From an uncultured Rikenellaceae bacterium (lineage in GTDB: Bacteria; Bacteroidota; Bacteroidia; Bacteroidales; Rikenellaceae): DNA of 64,000 bases. A program made the translations under genes and the position numbers. Shown piece after piece: positions 21,015 to 30,502 of the stretch (positions are counted from its first letter, which is position 1; each line of letters starts with the position of its first letter). The stretch covers positions 1 to 64,000 of the forward strand of contig CAMLTW010000003.1 in assembly GCA_946486375.1 (NCBI GenBank), in the 5' to 3' direction. The notes beneath the pieces were generated by a model. That model saw nothing but the letters and a program-made list of their open reading frames with translations, was not told the origin of the DNA and did no database searches.

Positions 21015-22145
21015 ATGAAACGGAACAAGAAACGAATAATCGGGATTGCAGGCATGGTATTCCTGCTTGCTGTTATCGCTGTCGGCGGGCATGTGCTGCG
21101 CAATATGGGATCGCTGGATTCGGATAAGGAACGGGCAGCGAAATATGGCGGCCGATCCTGTTATTCCTTGCAGCGGGATGCGTTTATCAGCCCCGAGGAA
21201 TTATTGTCTTTTCCGGATCGAACGACAGGAGGCAGTTCGGGATTCGGACGGTTTTTTAAGAGATCGCCCTACGCTCCGGCAAGAGAACTGCCGAAAGCAA
21301 CATTGACGAAAAACGATTTTACGGCCGTGCCGTCTGCGTATGCGCTTTATTGGCTGGGCCATTCGTCGGTCATTCTGGAATTGGATGGCGTGCGGATGTT
21401 GATTGATCCCGTGCTGGAAAATGCCGCGCCGTTTCCGGGCATCGTGCGGCGTTATACCGCCTCACCCATTGAGCGGAAAGAACTGCCCGATGTGAATGCC
21501 GTGTTGATTACGCATGACCACTACGATCATTTGGAGATGGCGACGATGCGGGCTTTGAAGGATCGGGATATTCGGTTCATCTGTCCGTTAGGTGTCGGTG
21601 CGCGGCTCGAAGGCTGGGGCATCCCGCCGGAACAAATTACGGAGATCGGTTGGGGCGATGTCGTCGAGGTAGCTTCCGTACGGATCACCTCTACGCCCGG
21701 CATACACTATTCCGGGCGCAGCAAAACGGATCGCAACAAGACGCTTTGGACGGGATATGCCATCCGAGGAGAACGGAAAAACATCTTTTGGAGCGGCGAT
21801 TCGGGTTACGGAGAACTTTTCAAGCAGATCGGGGAGAAGTACGGGCCCTTCGACCTGGCCTGTGTGGAGATCGACGGTTGGAATGCCGGATGGCCCAATA
21901 CCCATTTCTTTCCGGAGGAGGCGATTGCGGTTTGTGAGGATGTGAAAGCGCAAAATATGTTACCGGTACATTGGGGCGTATTCGATTTGGCGTTGCATCC
22001 GTGGAATGAGTCCATCGAACGAGTGGCGGCGTTGGCTGCGGCGGATAGTATCGGGCTGGTTACGCCTCTGATGGGTGAACGGATCGTCCCGGGAGAAACC
22101 GAAACCCGTACCTGGTGGCGAGAGTATCCGGATATGACAAGATAG
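21015..22145 (+). CDS. Membrane-anchored metallo-beta-lactamase-fold hydrolase (NAPE-PLD/UlaG-like)
   Basis: A 376-residue protein with an N-terminal membrane anchor or uncleaved signal (about residues 7-29). A beta-lactamase-fold domain follows. Zinc-site motifs are LGHSSVILELDG, ITHDHYDHLEM (HxHxDH, about 165-175), SGDSGYGELF and LPVHWGVFDLALHPW. The last two are typical of the NAPE-PLD/RomA-like branch of the family. Related enzymes act on N-acyl-phosphatidylethanolamines or other phosphodiesters or lactones; the actual substrate here is unknown. Codon use looks slightly less GC-biased than neighbouring genes. It is probably transcribed alone; no partner gene follows on its strand. Confidence 0.85.
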   Translation: MKRNKKRIIGIAGMVFLLAVIAVGGHVLRNMGSLDSDKERAAKYGGRSCYSLQRDAFISPEELLSFPDRTTGGSSGFGRFFKRSPYAPARELPKATLTKNDFTAVPSAYALYWLGHSSVILELDGVRMLIDPVLENAAPFPGIVRRYTASPIERKELPDVNAVLITHDHYDHLEMATMRALKDRDIRFICPLGVGARLEGWGIPPEQITEIGWGDVVEVASVRITSTPGIHYSGRSKTDRNKTLWTGYAIRGERKNIFWSGDSGYGELFKQIGEKYGPFDLACVEIDGWNAGWPNTHFFPEEAIAVCEDVKAQNMLPVHWGVFDLALHPWNESIERVAALAAADSIGLVTPLMGERIVPGETETRTWWREYPDMTR

Positions 22146-22498
22146 AAAAAAGTGTTCGATACCGGAGCGGCGGTTCGTTATTGCAGGGATACTTTCTTCC
22201 GCTGCATGATGCAGAAAGAAGATCTTCGAGCATGTGCGGTTTATCCGTTCGGGCAGGATGGAACCGACCGTGCCCGAAAAAAAGTATGATTTGGAGGAAG
22301 CCCGTTTCCCGCTACTATCCGGCAGCGTCGGAAAAGAGAAATGGATGAACTGCAGTAGGAATCCCGATCCGGCTGCTATTGGAAAAACAAGAAAGCCGGT
22401 CTTGTAGCCGCCCTTCTCCCGGTAAAGCGAATTGCAAATACGGTATGGACAGCCGCACTAAAACGGTGAGGATCGAACCTGCTTCATGAATATAAGAA
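22146..22498 (+). other. Gene-free stretch with possible gene remnants
   Basis: No intact gene is supported. Two short frames read in succession (one ending about 22,286 and one beginning with the ATG at 22,258 and ending near 22,407). They have protein-like composition but overlap in different frames and match nothing I recognise. They could be a decayed gene. A GGTTCGATCC-like string on the minus strand near 22,473-22,482 lacks a matching T-stem, so no tRNA is called. Confidence 0.3.
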
Positions 22499-22531
22499 AA
22501 TAAAGCCCTGTTTACGCAGGGCTTTATTCTT
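22497..22531. terminator. Terminator of the nqr operon
   Basis: An 11-bp stem (ataaagccctg / cagggctttat) flanks a 6-base loop, with A-run and T-run on the two sides. It lies 30 bases beyond the nqrF stop codon on the minus strand and can act in both directions. Confidence 0.85.
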
Positions 22532-22560
22532 CGGCGTGTATGGAGATTCCTACATACAGG

Positions 22561-23805
22561 TTATCCTCCGAAATTGTCGTACATGATGTTTTCCGGCGGT
22601 ACGCCCAGCTCGTCGAGCATTTTGGTGACGGCCGCGGTCATCATCGGAGGCCCGCAAAGGTAGTATTCGATGTCTTCCGGAGCTTCGTGGTTCTTCAGGT
22701 AATTGTCGAACACCACCTGATGGATGAAGCCCACGTAGCCTTTCCAGTCGTCTTCCGGCTTGGGGTCGGAGAGGGCGATGTTGAACTTGAAATTCGGGAA
22801 ATGCTTTTCGATTTCTTCGAACTGTTCTTCGTAGAAGATTTCCCGTTTCGACCGGGCGCCGTACCAGAAGGTGACAGGCAGGGAAGTCTTTTCGGTCTTG
22901 AACAGGTGGAAAATGTGCGAGCGCATCGGAGCCATCCCTGCACCCCCGCCGATGAACATCTTTTCGTTGGGCGTGTCCTTGACGAAGAATTCCCCGTAAG
23001 GGCCCGAAATGGTGATCTTGTCGCCCGGCTTGCGTGAGAAGATGTAGGAGGAGCAGATGCCCGGATTGACGTTCATGAACGCTCCCGCTGCCCGGTCCCA
23101 GGGCGGCGTGGCGATCCGGATGTTCAGCATGATGATGTTCCCTTCCGCCGGATGGTTGGCCATCGAGTAGGCGCGGAAAGTCGGTTCCGGATTCTTGGTC
23201 ACGAGGCCCCACATTTTCATGTTGTCCCAGTCTTCGCGGTATTCCGAATCGATGTCGAAATCGGTGAATTTGATTTCGTCGTATTTGGGCACGTCGATCT
23301 GGATATAGCCCCCCGACCGGAATTTCAGGTGCTCCCCTTCCGGAAGCTTCACCACGAATTCCTTGATGAAGGTGGCCACATTCCGGTTGGAAACCACTTC
23401 GCATTCCCACTTCCTGACGCCCAGCACGCTTTCCGGAATCTTGATGTTCAGGTTGTCGCGCACCTTCACCTGACAGGCCAGCCGCCAGTGTTCCTGCTGC
23501 TGTTTCCGCGTAAAGAAGTTCACTTCCGTCGGCAGGATTTCCCCGCCGCCCGAAAGCACCTGACAGCGGCACATGCCGCAGGAACCGCTGCCCCCGCAGG
23601 CCGAGGGCAGAAAAATGTCGTTGGAGGCCAGCGACGACAGCAGGGTGTTTCCCTGTTCGGCGGAAAGCACCTTTTCGCCGTCGTTGATGTCGATGGTCAC
23701 GTTGCCCGAGGGCAGCAGTTTTTTCTTGGCATAGAGCAGCACGGCCACCAGCAGCAGGGTCACTACCAGAAAGACCGCGATGGATATGAGTATTGAGAGT
23801 TCCAT
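22561..23805 (-). CDS. nqrF: Na+-translocating NADH:quinone reductase subunit F
   Basis: Electron-entry subunit: takes hydride from NADH on FAD and passes electrons through a [2Fe-2S] centre. The 414 residues start with a membrane helix (about 3-25). A plant-type ferredoxin domain follows with CGGSGSCGMCRC (Cys at about 69, 75 and 78) and a fourth Cys in LACQV (about 111). The ferredoxin-reductase part contains the FAD motif RAYSMANHP, the NAD-binding GGGAGMAPMRSHIF and the C-terminal YYLCGPPMMTAAV. It is last in nqrABCDEF, 25 bases after nqrE, and followed by the operon terminator. Confidence 0.97.
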   Translation of the reverse strand: MELSILISIAVFLVVTLLLVAVLLYAKKKLLPSGNVTIDINDGEKVLSAEQGNTLLSSLASNDIFLPSACGGSGSCGMCRCQVLSGGGEILPTEVNFFTRKQQQEHWRLACQVKVRDNLNIKIPESVLGVRKWECEVVSNRNVATFIKEFVVKLPEGEHLKFRSGGYIQIDVPKYDEIKFTDFDIDSEYREDWDNMKMWGLVTKNPEPTFRAYSMANHPAEGNIIMLNIRIATPPWDRAAGAFMNVNPGICSSYIFSRKPGDKITISGPYGEFFVKDTPNEKMFIGGGAGMAPMRSHIFHLFKTEKTSLPVTFWYGARSKREIFYEEQFEEIEKHFPNFKFNIALSDPKPEDDWKGYVGFIHQVVFDNYLKNHEAPEDIEYYLCGPPMMTAAVTKMLDELGVPPENIMYDNFGG

Positions 23806-23830
23806 AATGTTATTGTCCCGTTTCTATGGT

Positions 23831-24448
23831 TTACAACTGGATGCCGAGGAAGGTCATGAAGGCGATCCCCATCAGGCCCGTGATGATAAAGGTGATGCCG
23901 ACTCCTTTCAGCGGAGCGGGCACGTTGGAATAGGTGATTTTCTCCCGGATGGCCGCCATGGCGATGATGGCCAGCCACCAGCCGATGCCCGAGCCCAGCG
24001 CGAAGGAAGTCGCTTCGCCCAGGTTGGCGTACTCCCGTTCCTGCATGAAAAGCGACCCTCCGAGGATGGCGCAGTTCACGGCGATCAGCGGCAGGAAAAT
24101 CCCCAGTTGGTTATAGAGGGCCGGTGCGAACCGTTCCACGATCATCTCTACCAGCTGCACGATGGAGGCGATCACGGCGATGAACAGGATGAAACTCAGA
24201 AAGCCCAGATCCACGTCCGCGAAATCGGGCGAGAACCAGGAAAGCGCTCCCGGCGTCAGCACGTACTCGTTGAGCAGGTAATTCACGGGGACGGTGATCG
24301 TCATTACGAACGTCACGGCGATGCCCAGTCCCATGGCGGTTTTCACGGTCTTCGACACGGCGATGTAGGAGCACATCCCGAAGAAGAAGGCGAAAACCAT
24401 GTTGTCGATGAAGATCGACCGGATGAATATGCTTAGTATGTTTTCCAT
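23831..24448 (-). CDS. nqrE: Na+-translocating NADH:quinone reductase subunit E
   Basis: Integral membrane subunit of Na+-NQR, homologous to NqrD; together they hold the intramembrane Fe centre and form part of the Na+ path. The 205 residues show six hydrophobic helices. Conserved sequence includes [19 protein letters not shown], with the conserved Cys in the first half (about residue 26), and [17 protein letters not shown] in the second. Length equals family norm. It lies between nqrD (24 bases) and nqrF (25 bases). Confidence 0.96.
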   Translation of the reverse strand: MENILSIFIRSIFIDNMVFAFFFGMCSYIAVSKTVKTAMGLGIAVTFVMTITVPVNYLLNEYVLTPGALSWFSPDFADVDLGFLSFILFIAVIASIVQLVEMIVERFAPALYNQLGIFLPLIAVNCAILGGSLFMQEREYANLGEATSFALGSGIGWWLAIIAMAAIREKITYSNVPAPLKGVGITFIITGLMGIAFMTFLGIQL

Positions 24449-24472
24449 AATTCCCTGAATCTAAAATCCGTG

Positions 24473-25120
24473 TTAGGCTTTCTTCTTGCGCGAGTTGGCG
24501 ATCCAGATGATGATGCCGACCCCGATCAGCGCCATAGGCGGCAGGAGCATCAGCCCGTTGTTGCTGTAAAAGCCGCCGTTGGCGATGTACCAGCTGTCCG
24601 GGATGATCTTGTATCCCAGCAGGCTCCCGTTTCCGAGCAGCTCCCGGAAAAAGCCCAGCGTCACCAGAATCAGCCCGTAGCCCAGTCCGTTTCCGATACC
24701 GTCCAGAAAAGCCGGCCAGGGCCTGTTTCCGAGGGCGAACGCTTCGAGGCGCCCCATGATGATGCAGTTGGTGATGATCAGACCCACGAAGACCGAAAGC
24801 TGCTTGCTCACGTCGTAGACATACGCCTTCAGCACCTGATCCACGATGATGACCAGCGCCGCCACGACCACCAGTTGCACGATGATCCGGATACGATCCG
24901 GGATCGTCTTCCGCAACAGGGAAATGATCAGGTTCGACATGGCGGTTACCACCGTTACCGAAAGGGCCATTACGATGGCGGGTTTCAGTTTGGCCGTGAC
25001 GGCCAGCGCCGAACAAATCCCCAGAATCTGTACCGTAACCGGGTTGTTCCGGAGCAGCGGCAGGGAAAATACCCTGAGATTTTTCGCCGAGAAAAACGGC
25101 TCTTTTTCCATATTACTCAT
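24473..25120 (-). CDS. nqrD: Na+-translocating NADH:quinone reductase subunit D
   Basis: Integral membrane partner of NqrE. Six transmembrane helices are predicted. Family motifs are [20 protein letters not shown], with the conserved Cys of the Fe site, and [18 protein letters not shown]. Three in-frame ATGs (25,129, 25,120 and 25,111) are possible. I chose 25,120, which overlaps the nqrC stop by 8 bases. The 25,111 start, placed one base after the nqrC stop, is equally plausible and would remove only MSN. No Shine-Dalgarno site decides between them. Confidence 0.95.
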   Translation of the reverse strand: MSNMEKEPFFSAKNLRVFSLPLLRNNPVTVQILGICSALAVTAKLKPAIVMALSVTVVTAMSNLIISLLRKTIPDRIRIIVQLVVVAALVIIVDQVLKAYVYDVSKQLSVFVGLIITNCIIMGRLEAFALGNRPWPAFLDGIGNGLGYGLILVTLGFFRELLGNGSLLGYKIIPDSWYIANGGFYSNNGLMLLPPMALIGVGIIIWIANSRKKKA

Positions 25121-25931
25121 GACCTGCATTGTTTACGATGGTTGAATCGACTGCCGGCTGCGGCCCGTTTTCCGCATCGGGCGAAACGGCCTGGTTGTCC
25201 TGTCCGGCCCGCATTTTCCGGAAGTAAGCGGCGTAACCCGTCAAATCCCGTTTCAGCATGTTTTCCACCGACCGGCTGGTGATCGTTCCTCCGGAGACGG
25301 CGTCCACCGAATACGGATCATAGGGATCGGCTCCTCCTTTCATCACCGAAATGGAAACGAGTTCGTCCTGGTTGAAGATTTTCTTTCCCTTGAAATTGTC
25401 CTGGAACCAGGAAGTCGTGATTTCCGCTCCCAGCCCCGGCGTTTCGCTTTTGTGGGCGAATACGACGCCGTAAATGGTGTCCCAATCGCTTTCGAGGGCG
25501 ACGTAGCCCCAGATCGGCCCCCACAGCCCCGATCCCCATACCGGGATGACATAAAGCGGTTTTCCCGCGTCGTCACGGCTGACGAAGATCGGCAGTTCGC
25601 GCTGATCTTCCGGTTTGTCGTATTCGGCTTTCAGGTTCAGCAGGATGTTGAAGGCGTCGGCGCCTTTCACTACGTCGCCTTCGGTGTTGACCGCATACGA
25701 ATCCGTAATGTATTTCTTGTATTGCTCGTTGATATAGGCAATTTTGTCGGCCGCTTTGTCCGCGTCTCCTCCCTGCCCGATGGAACGCAGGATGTCGCTC
25801 ATCCTTTCCATCCGGACGTTCTCGGCCTGCCGGCTCTTGAGCTTCAGGGCCGCGAAGGAGAGGGCCGCCGCCACCACGATCACCAATATAGCGGCATACG
25901 CAATGATATAGCTGTTGTTGTTTTTATTCAT
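25113..25931 (-). CDS. nqrC: Na+-translocating NADH:quinone reductase subunit C
   Basis: Periplasmic-facing subunit with one N-terminal membrane helix (about 8-28) and a covalently bound FMN. The flavin-attachment motif reads [16 protein letters not shown]. The Thr at about residue 214 would be the phosphoester site loaded by the flavin transferase ApbE. The usual motif is SGAT; here the third position is Gly. The 272 residues match family length. The C-terminal tail beyond about 245 is polar and ends NNAGHE. It lies 13 bases downstream of nqrB. No apbE gene is present in the window, so the flavin transferase must be encoded elsewhere. Confidence 0.96.
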   Translation of the reverse strand: MNKNNNSYIIAYAAILVIVVAAALSFAALKLKSRQAENVRMERMSDILRSIGQGGDADKAADKIAYINEQYKKYITDSYAVNTEGDVVKGADAFNILLNLKAEYDKPEDQRELPIFVSRDDAGKPLYVIPVWGSGLWGPIWGYVALESDWDTIYGVVFAHKSETPGLGAEITTSWFQDNFKGKKIFNQDELVSISVMKGGADPYDPYSVDAVSGGTITSRSVENMLKRDLTGYAAYFRKMRAGQDNQAVSPDAENGPQPAVDSTIVNNAGHE

Positions 25932-25944
25932 CTTTCGCTCCTCC

Positions 25945-27156
25945 TTATTTCACGGTTAATTTGAGGCGTTTGTTGCGCCGGCGTACGTTGGCTTCCACCA
26001 CGTAATGGTCGATGAGCGGCGCCAGGGCGTTCATCAGCAGGATGGCGAGCATCATGCCTTCCGGATAGCCCGGATTCAGCACCCGGATCGTCACGGCCAT
26101 CGCACCGATCAGCAGTCCGTAAATACACTTGCCGGTATTGGTCTGCGCTCCCGTTACCGGGTCCGTGGCCATGTACACCGTTCCGAAGGCGAATCCGCCC
26201 ACCAGCAGGTGGTACCATGCCGGCATGGTCATCAGTACGTTCGCCCCGATGGCATTGTAGACCAAACCGATTCCGAGTCCTCCGATCACCACCGAAAGCA
26301 TGATCCGCCAGCTGGCCACGCCCGTATACAGCAGGATGGCCGCACCGATCAGGATGGCCAGCGTGGACGTTTCCCCGATGGCTCCCGGAATGGTGCCCAG
26401 GAACCAGTCGATCGGCGTCGATGAGTTGCTCCAGTCGATGGTCGTCGCTCCGTTTGCCAGGGCGTTGGCCGCGTCGGCCAGCGGGGTGGCTCCGGAGAAC
26501 GAGTCGATTATTCCTTCTCCCTTAGTCAGCCCGGCTACCCAGACCTTCTCGCCGGAAATGTATGGCGTGTAGGCGAAGAACACGAAAGCCCGCGCCAGCA
26601 GAGCCGGATTGAAAATGTTCATGCCCGTGCCGCCGAACACCTCTTTCCCGAAAACGACGGCGAAAGCGGTCGCCACGGCTACCATCCACAGCGGAATGTC
26701 CACCGGCATGACCAGCGGAATCAGCAGCCCCGTCACCAGAAAACCTTCGTTCACTTCGTGTCCCCGCAGTTGCGCGAACAGGAATTCGATCCCTAGCCCC
26801 ACCACATAGGAAACGACGATGATGGGAAGCACCTTCAGGAATCCGAACCAGAAACAGTGCCAGATCAGTCCGAAGTCGTAGGACGTGGTCGGAGCGATGT
26901 CCCCGATGGCCCGGAAATGCTGCAGCCCGACGTTGAACATGCCGAAAAGCAGGGCCGGAAGCAAGGCGATCACCACGATCGACATCGTCCGCTTCATATC
27001 CATGGCGTCCCGGATGTGGGCTCCCTGCCGGGTGACCGTGTTCGGCACGAAGAGGAAGGTTTCGAAGGCCTCGAATGTGGAATGGAGCTTCTCGAATTTT
27101 CCGCCCCGCTCGAAGTTGGGTTTTATTTTGTCCAAATAATTTCTAAGCGCTTTCAT
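25945..27156 (-). CDS. nqrB: Na+-translocating NADH:quinone reductase subunit B
   Basis: Large membrane subunit of the Na+ pump carrying a covalent FMN (and riboflavin in studied enzymes). The 403 residues form about ten membrane helices. The flavin-attachment motif is DSFSGATPLADA with Thr at about residue 222. Other conserved stretches are GTGMNIFNPALLARAFVFF and GFAFGTVYMATDPVTGAQT. It starts KALRNYLDKIKPNFERGGK, the normal cytoplasmic N-terminus. It is 14 bases downstream of nqrA. Confidence 0.97.
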   Translation of the reverse strand: MKALRNYLDKIKPNFERGGKFEKLHSTFEAFETFLFVPNTVTRQGAHIRDAMDMKRTMSIVVIALLPALLFGMFNVGLQHFRAIGDIAPTTSYDFGLIWHCFWFGFLKVLPIIVVSYVVGLGIEFLFAQLRGHEVNEGFLVTGLLIPLVMPVDIPLWMVAVATAFAVVFGKEVFGGTGMNIFNPALLARAFVFFAYTPYISGEKVWVAGLTKGEGIIDSFSGATPLADAANALANGATTIDWSNSSTPIDWFLGTIPGAIGETSTLAILIGAAILLYTGVASWRIMLSVVIGGLGIGLVYNAIGANVLMTMPAWYHLLVGGFAFGTVYMATDPVTGAQTNTGKCIYGLLIGAMAVTIRVLNPGYPEGMMLAILLMNALAPLIDHYVVEANVRRRNKRLKLTVK

Positions 27157-27170
27157 TTGTTGCCCTTTAT

Positions 27171-28532
27171 TTAGTTAAGCTCTTTCAGCATCTGGTCGAT
27201 TCCCCGACGGACGATGGCCTGCATTTCGGTCTTGGAAGGGTCGACGAATTCGCACAGGGCGAGGTCTTCTTCGATCACTTCGTAGATGCCGAGGTTCTCC
27301 ATTTTTTCGAGGTCTTCGGCCAGGATGGCTTTCAACAGATACATGGGGTAGATATCCATCGGCAGATACCTGTCGTAGAGCCCCGTAACCACGAAAGGCC
27401 GCTCCGAGCCGTTCATATTGGTGTCGAGGTTGTAAGTCTTGTTGGGGGTGAGCCAGGAGAAATAGCTCCGCGATACCGAAAACTTGCTGAACCGGGGAGC
27501 GATCCAGCCCAGAAACTCGTATTTGTTCCCTTCCGGGATTACGGTGATCTGGTTGCTGTAAAAACCCATGTATCCGTTTTCTTCCACTTTCGTCCCCGTC
27601 AGCACGTTTCCGCTGATGATACGAACTGCATATCCCTCCATCTGAGGCCGGACGTTTCCGCCGATGATGCTGCGGATGCTGGCGCCTCCGATGACGGAAT
27701 GATACCGGGGGGCGATCACTTCGGAGCCCGTCACGGCGATGGTTCGGCTCATGTCCACTTTTCCCGTTCGGAAGAAACGTCCGAGGATGGCGACATTCTG
27801 GATATCCATCGTCCAGACCACGTCTCCCTTGACGATCGGATCGACATGATGGATTTGCACGCCGACGTTGCCCGCCGGATGGGGGCCTTTGAAATAATGG
27901 AACTGCGCGCCCCGGACCTTGCCGGTCACGCCCGCTTCGTCGTCGGCATGCAGACCGATGTGCACTTTCCCCGTCGTCAGCTTGGACAGCGCTTCGATGC
28001 CCGCATTCAGGTTGTCCGCTTCGTTCCGCAGGACGAAATTCATGTCCGGGGCCAGCGGCGCCGAGTCGAATCCGGAGATGAAAACGGCTTTCGGATTCTG
28101 TCCCGGATCGGCGATGATGCCGTAGGGGCGTTGAATCAGGAAACACCAGAGGCCCGAAGAAAGCATCAGGCTGGTAACGTCGTTTTTCGACAGGTTTTTC
28201 AGCGGGGCCATGTCGTAGGATTCGTATTCCGTTTCCCCGTCGGGAACGACTACGACTTCGAGTATCCGGCGCTTTTCGCCGCGGTTGATAGCGGCCACTT
28301 TTCCGCTGACGGGGGAGGTGACCACGATTTCCGGACGGTACTTGTCGAAAAGCAGCGGGGTTCCGGCCTTGACCGCATCATCCTGTTTGACCAGCAGTTT
28401 GGGGGTGAAACCTTTGAAATCGTCGGGTTTTACCGCATAACTTTCGGCCCGGGGCAACGGGGAAACCTGTTTCTGCGCCGTGCCTTCCAGTTTGATGTCG
28501 AGACCCTTTTTCAGACGTATTACATTCGACAT
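27171..28532 (-). CDS. nqrA: Na+-translocating NADH:quinone reductase subunit A
   Basis: Cytoplasmic peripheral subunit involved in quinone binding; first gene of the operon. The 453 residues begin VIRLKKGLDIKLEGTAQKQV and contain FTPKLLVKQDDAVKAGTPLL and IVTSP-type biotinyl-lipoyl-like hybrid motifs, as in NqrA and RnfC. The end (FVDPSKTEMQAIVRRGIDQM) is also family-typical. It is divergent from parA across a 221-bp region that holds both promoters. Confidence 0.96.
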   Translation of the reverse strand: MSNVIRLKKGLDIKLEGTAQKQVSPLPRAESYAVKPDDFKGFTPKLLVKQDDAVKAGTPLLFDKYRPEIVVTSPVSGKVAAINRGEKRRILEVVVVPDGETEYESYDMAPLKNLSKNDVTSLMLSSGLWCFLIQRPYGIIADPGQNPKAVFISGFDSAPLAPDMNFVLRNEADNLNAGIEALSKLTTGKVHIGLHADDEAGVTGKVRGAQFHYFKGPHPAGNVGVQIHHVDPIVKGDVVWTMDIQNVAILGRFFRTGKVDMSRTIAVTGSEVIAPRYHSVIGGASIRSIIGGNVRPQMEGYAVRIISGNVLTGTKVEENGYMGFYSNQITVIPEGNKYEFLGWIAPRFSKFSVSRSYFSWLTPNKTYNLDTNMNGSERPFVVTGLYDRYLPMDIYPMYLLKAILAEDLEKMENLGIYEVIEEDLALCEFVDPSKTEMQAIVRRGIDQMLKELN

Positions 28533-28572
28533 ATTTATAAAGAATTATGACAACTTTGATTTCACGAAATTG

Positions 28573-28580
28573 CAAAATTA
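28573..28580 (-). promoter_or_regulatory. -7 element for the nqr operon
   Basis: The minus strand reads TAATTTTG, an exact TAnnTTTG match, 40 bases before the nqrA start codon. No -33 TTTG at the expected spacing was seen. Confidence 0.5.
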
Positions 28581-28726
28581 AGTTTTTAAATCCGGACTTT
28601 GAACATCTTGTTCTTAAAATTTTAAAAAATATTTTCCCAAACGCCCCCTGCCGTTTCGCTGCGGTTTCGGGAACGGGAAAGTGCCCGGCTTTTTCCGCCG
28701 CGCTTTTTTATATTCTTTATTTCCGC

Positions 28727-28734
28727 TATATTTG
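28727..28734 (+). promoter_or_regulatory. -7 element for parA
   Basis: TATATTTG is an exact TAnnTTTG match, 19 bases upstream of the parA ATG at 28,754. It excludes the longer frame that begins at 28,547. Confidence 0.6.
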
Positions 28735-28753
28735 CACATCAATTAAACGGAGT

Positions 28754-29515
28754 ATGGCAAAGATTATTTCGTTCGCAAATCAGAAGGGCGGAGTGGGAAA
28801 AACGACGACCACCATCAACCTGGCGGCCAGTCTGGCGGTACTCGACAAGCGGGTGCTCATCGTGGATGCCGACCCTCAGGCCAATGCCACCTCCGGCCTC
28901 GGTTTCGAAACGAATGAAAAGAATACGTACGGCTGCCTGATCGGAGACGTTATGGCGCGGGAAGCGATGATGCAGAGCACGGATTTGCCGAACCTGTGGC
29001 TGATTCCTTCCAGCATCGATCTGGTCGGGGCGGAGGAAGACTTGCGGAGCCTCGAAGACGGTCGGTTCCGGATGCGGGACATGCTGAAGGACGTGCGGGA
29101 TGAATTCGATTACATTTTTATCGACTGTTCTCCTTCGCTGGGGCTGTTGACACTGAATGCCATCGTGGCGGCGGACAGCGTGATTATCCCTGTGCAGTGC
29201 GAATACCTGGCGCTGGAGGGGCTGGGGAAGATTCTCAATACGATCAAAATGACCAAGGGACACCTGAATCCCGATCTGGAAATCGAGGGGTTCCTGCTGA
29301 CGATGTACGATTCGCGGCTGAAACTGGCCAATCAGGTCGTGGAAGAGGTGCGCAGACATTTCGGACCGCTGGCTTTCCGGACGGTCATCACGCGCAACAC
29401 GCGGTTGAGCGAAGCTCCGAGCTACGGCAAGCCGGTGCTGTTGCACGACGCTTCCTGTTCGGGAGCCGTCAATTACCTGAATCTGGCGAAAGAATTTTTG
29501 CAGCATAACGCCTGA
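28754..29515 (+). CDS. parA: ParA/Soj chromosome-partitioning ATPase
   Basis: ATPase that binds DNA non-specifically and helps segregate the ParB-origin complex. The start at 28,754 gives MAKIISFANQKGGVGKTTT with the deviant Walker A (KGGVGKTTT) at residues 10-18. The 253 residues also include VDADPQANATSG (Walker A') and FIDCSPSLGLLTLNA (Walker B). Length is that of chromosomal Soj/ParA, without the plasmid-type N-terminal HTH extension. parB follows after 94 bases. Confidence 0.96.
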   Translation: MAKIISFANQKGGVGKTTTTINLAASLAVLDKRVLIVDADPQANATSGLGFETNEKNTYGCLIGDVMAREAMMQSTDLPNLWLIPSSIDLVGAEEDLRSLEDGRFRMRDMLKDVRDEFDYIFIDCSPSLGLLTLNAIVAADSVIIPVQCEYLALEGLGKILNTIKMTKGHLNPDLEIEGFLLTMYDSRLKLANQVVEEVRRHFGPLAFRTVITRNTRLSEAPSYGKPVLLHDASCSGAVNYLNLAKEFLQHNA

Positions 29516-29609
29516 GGAAACAGGATCGGCAGGCGATACGAGAAAAACGATGCCGGTGCGTCCGGGAGGGACTCCGCACCGGTGACAGTCACATAATGAC
29601 GGGTTGGAC

Positions 29610-30497
29610 ATGAACGTAAAATCCAAGGGATTGGGACGCGGACTGGAAGCGATTTTCGAAATCGAGAATCTTTCGCTTCCCGAAAAGAACAAGAAAAAAT
29701 CGCTCATAGACGAAATAGAGATCGGCAGGGTCGTGCCGAATCCCCGGCAGCCGCGTACCCGGTTCGACGAGGAGGCTTTGCAGGAGCTGGCCGAATCCAT
29801 CCGGACGCTGGGGGTGATTCAGCCGATCACGGTGAAGAAGGAAAAGGACGGGACGTTTCTGATCATCAGCGGAGAACGTCGTTTCCGGGCGTCGCAGCTG
29901 GCCGGTCTGGAAACCATTCCGGCCTACATCCGGGAGGTGGACGACCAGACTCTGCTGGAAATGTCGCTCGTGGAAAATATCCAGCGGCAGGATCTGAATG
30001 CCGTGGATATCGCTCTCAGTTTGCAGAGGCTGGTGGACGAGTGCGCCCTGACGCAGGACAGACTGGCCGAACGGGTGGGCAAGAAGCGTTCCACGGTCAC
30101 CAATTACCTGCGGCTGCTGAAACTTCCGGCGGAGGTGCAGTTGGCCGTGCGCGAGGAACTGATCACGATGGGACACGCCCGCGCGTTGATCGGGATGGAA
30201 TCCGAGGAGAAGCAGGTGGCGCTTTTGAAGCGGATCGTCAAAAACCACCTTTCCGTCCGGCAGGTGGAGGAACTGGTGAGCAAAGCGGGGAAGGAGACGA
30301 AAAAAACGCGGGGTGAAAACAGCGGCGACGAGGAGTATCCGGAAGACTACGGTCGGCTGGTGGAACACCTCGAGCGGTTTTTCAATCAGGACATCAGCAT
30401 CAAGCGCGGGACCAAGGGGAAAGGGAAGATCGTGATCGAGTTCCGGTCGGACGAGGATATCCGGGCTTTTCTCCGGCGGTTCGAAAACCTGGAATAG
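29610..30497 (+). CDS. parB: ParB/Spo0J chromosome-partitioning protein
   Basis: Centromere-binding CTPase partner of ParA. I start at ATG 29,610 (MNVKSKGLGRGLEAIFE), the family's usual opening; a TTG 6 bases earlier is less likely. The 295 residues contain the N-terminal CTP-binding region with SGERRFRASQLAG (GERRxRA, about 92-98). The helix-turn-helix DRLAERVGKKRSTVTNYL is at about 150-167, and a C-terminal dimerisation domain follows. I looked for a parS-like palindrome (TGTTTCACGTGAAACA) near the genes and found none in this window. The DUF5683 gene follows after 5 bases. Confidence 0.95.
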   Translation: MNVKSKGLGRGLEAIFEIENLSLPEKNKKKSLIDEIEIGRVVPNPRQPRTRFDEEALQELAESIRTLGVIQPITVKKEKDGTFLIISGERRFRASQLAGLETIPAYIREVDDQTLLEMSLVENIQRQDLNAVDIALSLQRLVDECALTQDRLAERVGKKRSTVTNYLRLLKLPAEVQLAVREELITMGHARALIGMESEEKQVALLKRIVKNHLSVRQVEELVSKAGKETKKTRGENSGDEEYPEDYGRLVEHLERFFNQDISIKRGTKGKGKIVIEFRSDEDIRAFLRRFENLE

Positions 30498-30502
30498 GGG
30501 TT

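Noticed and set aside
22400-22500. tRNA gene suggested by a GGTTCGATCC-like string on the minus strand
   Set aside because: The bases flanking the loop do not pair into a T-stem, and no acceptor or anticodon arm could be found.
28547-28753. N-terminal extension of parA
   Set aside because: It overlaps both divergent promoters. The conserved ParA start and an exact -7 element 19 bases upstream fix the start at 28,754.
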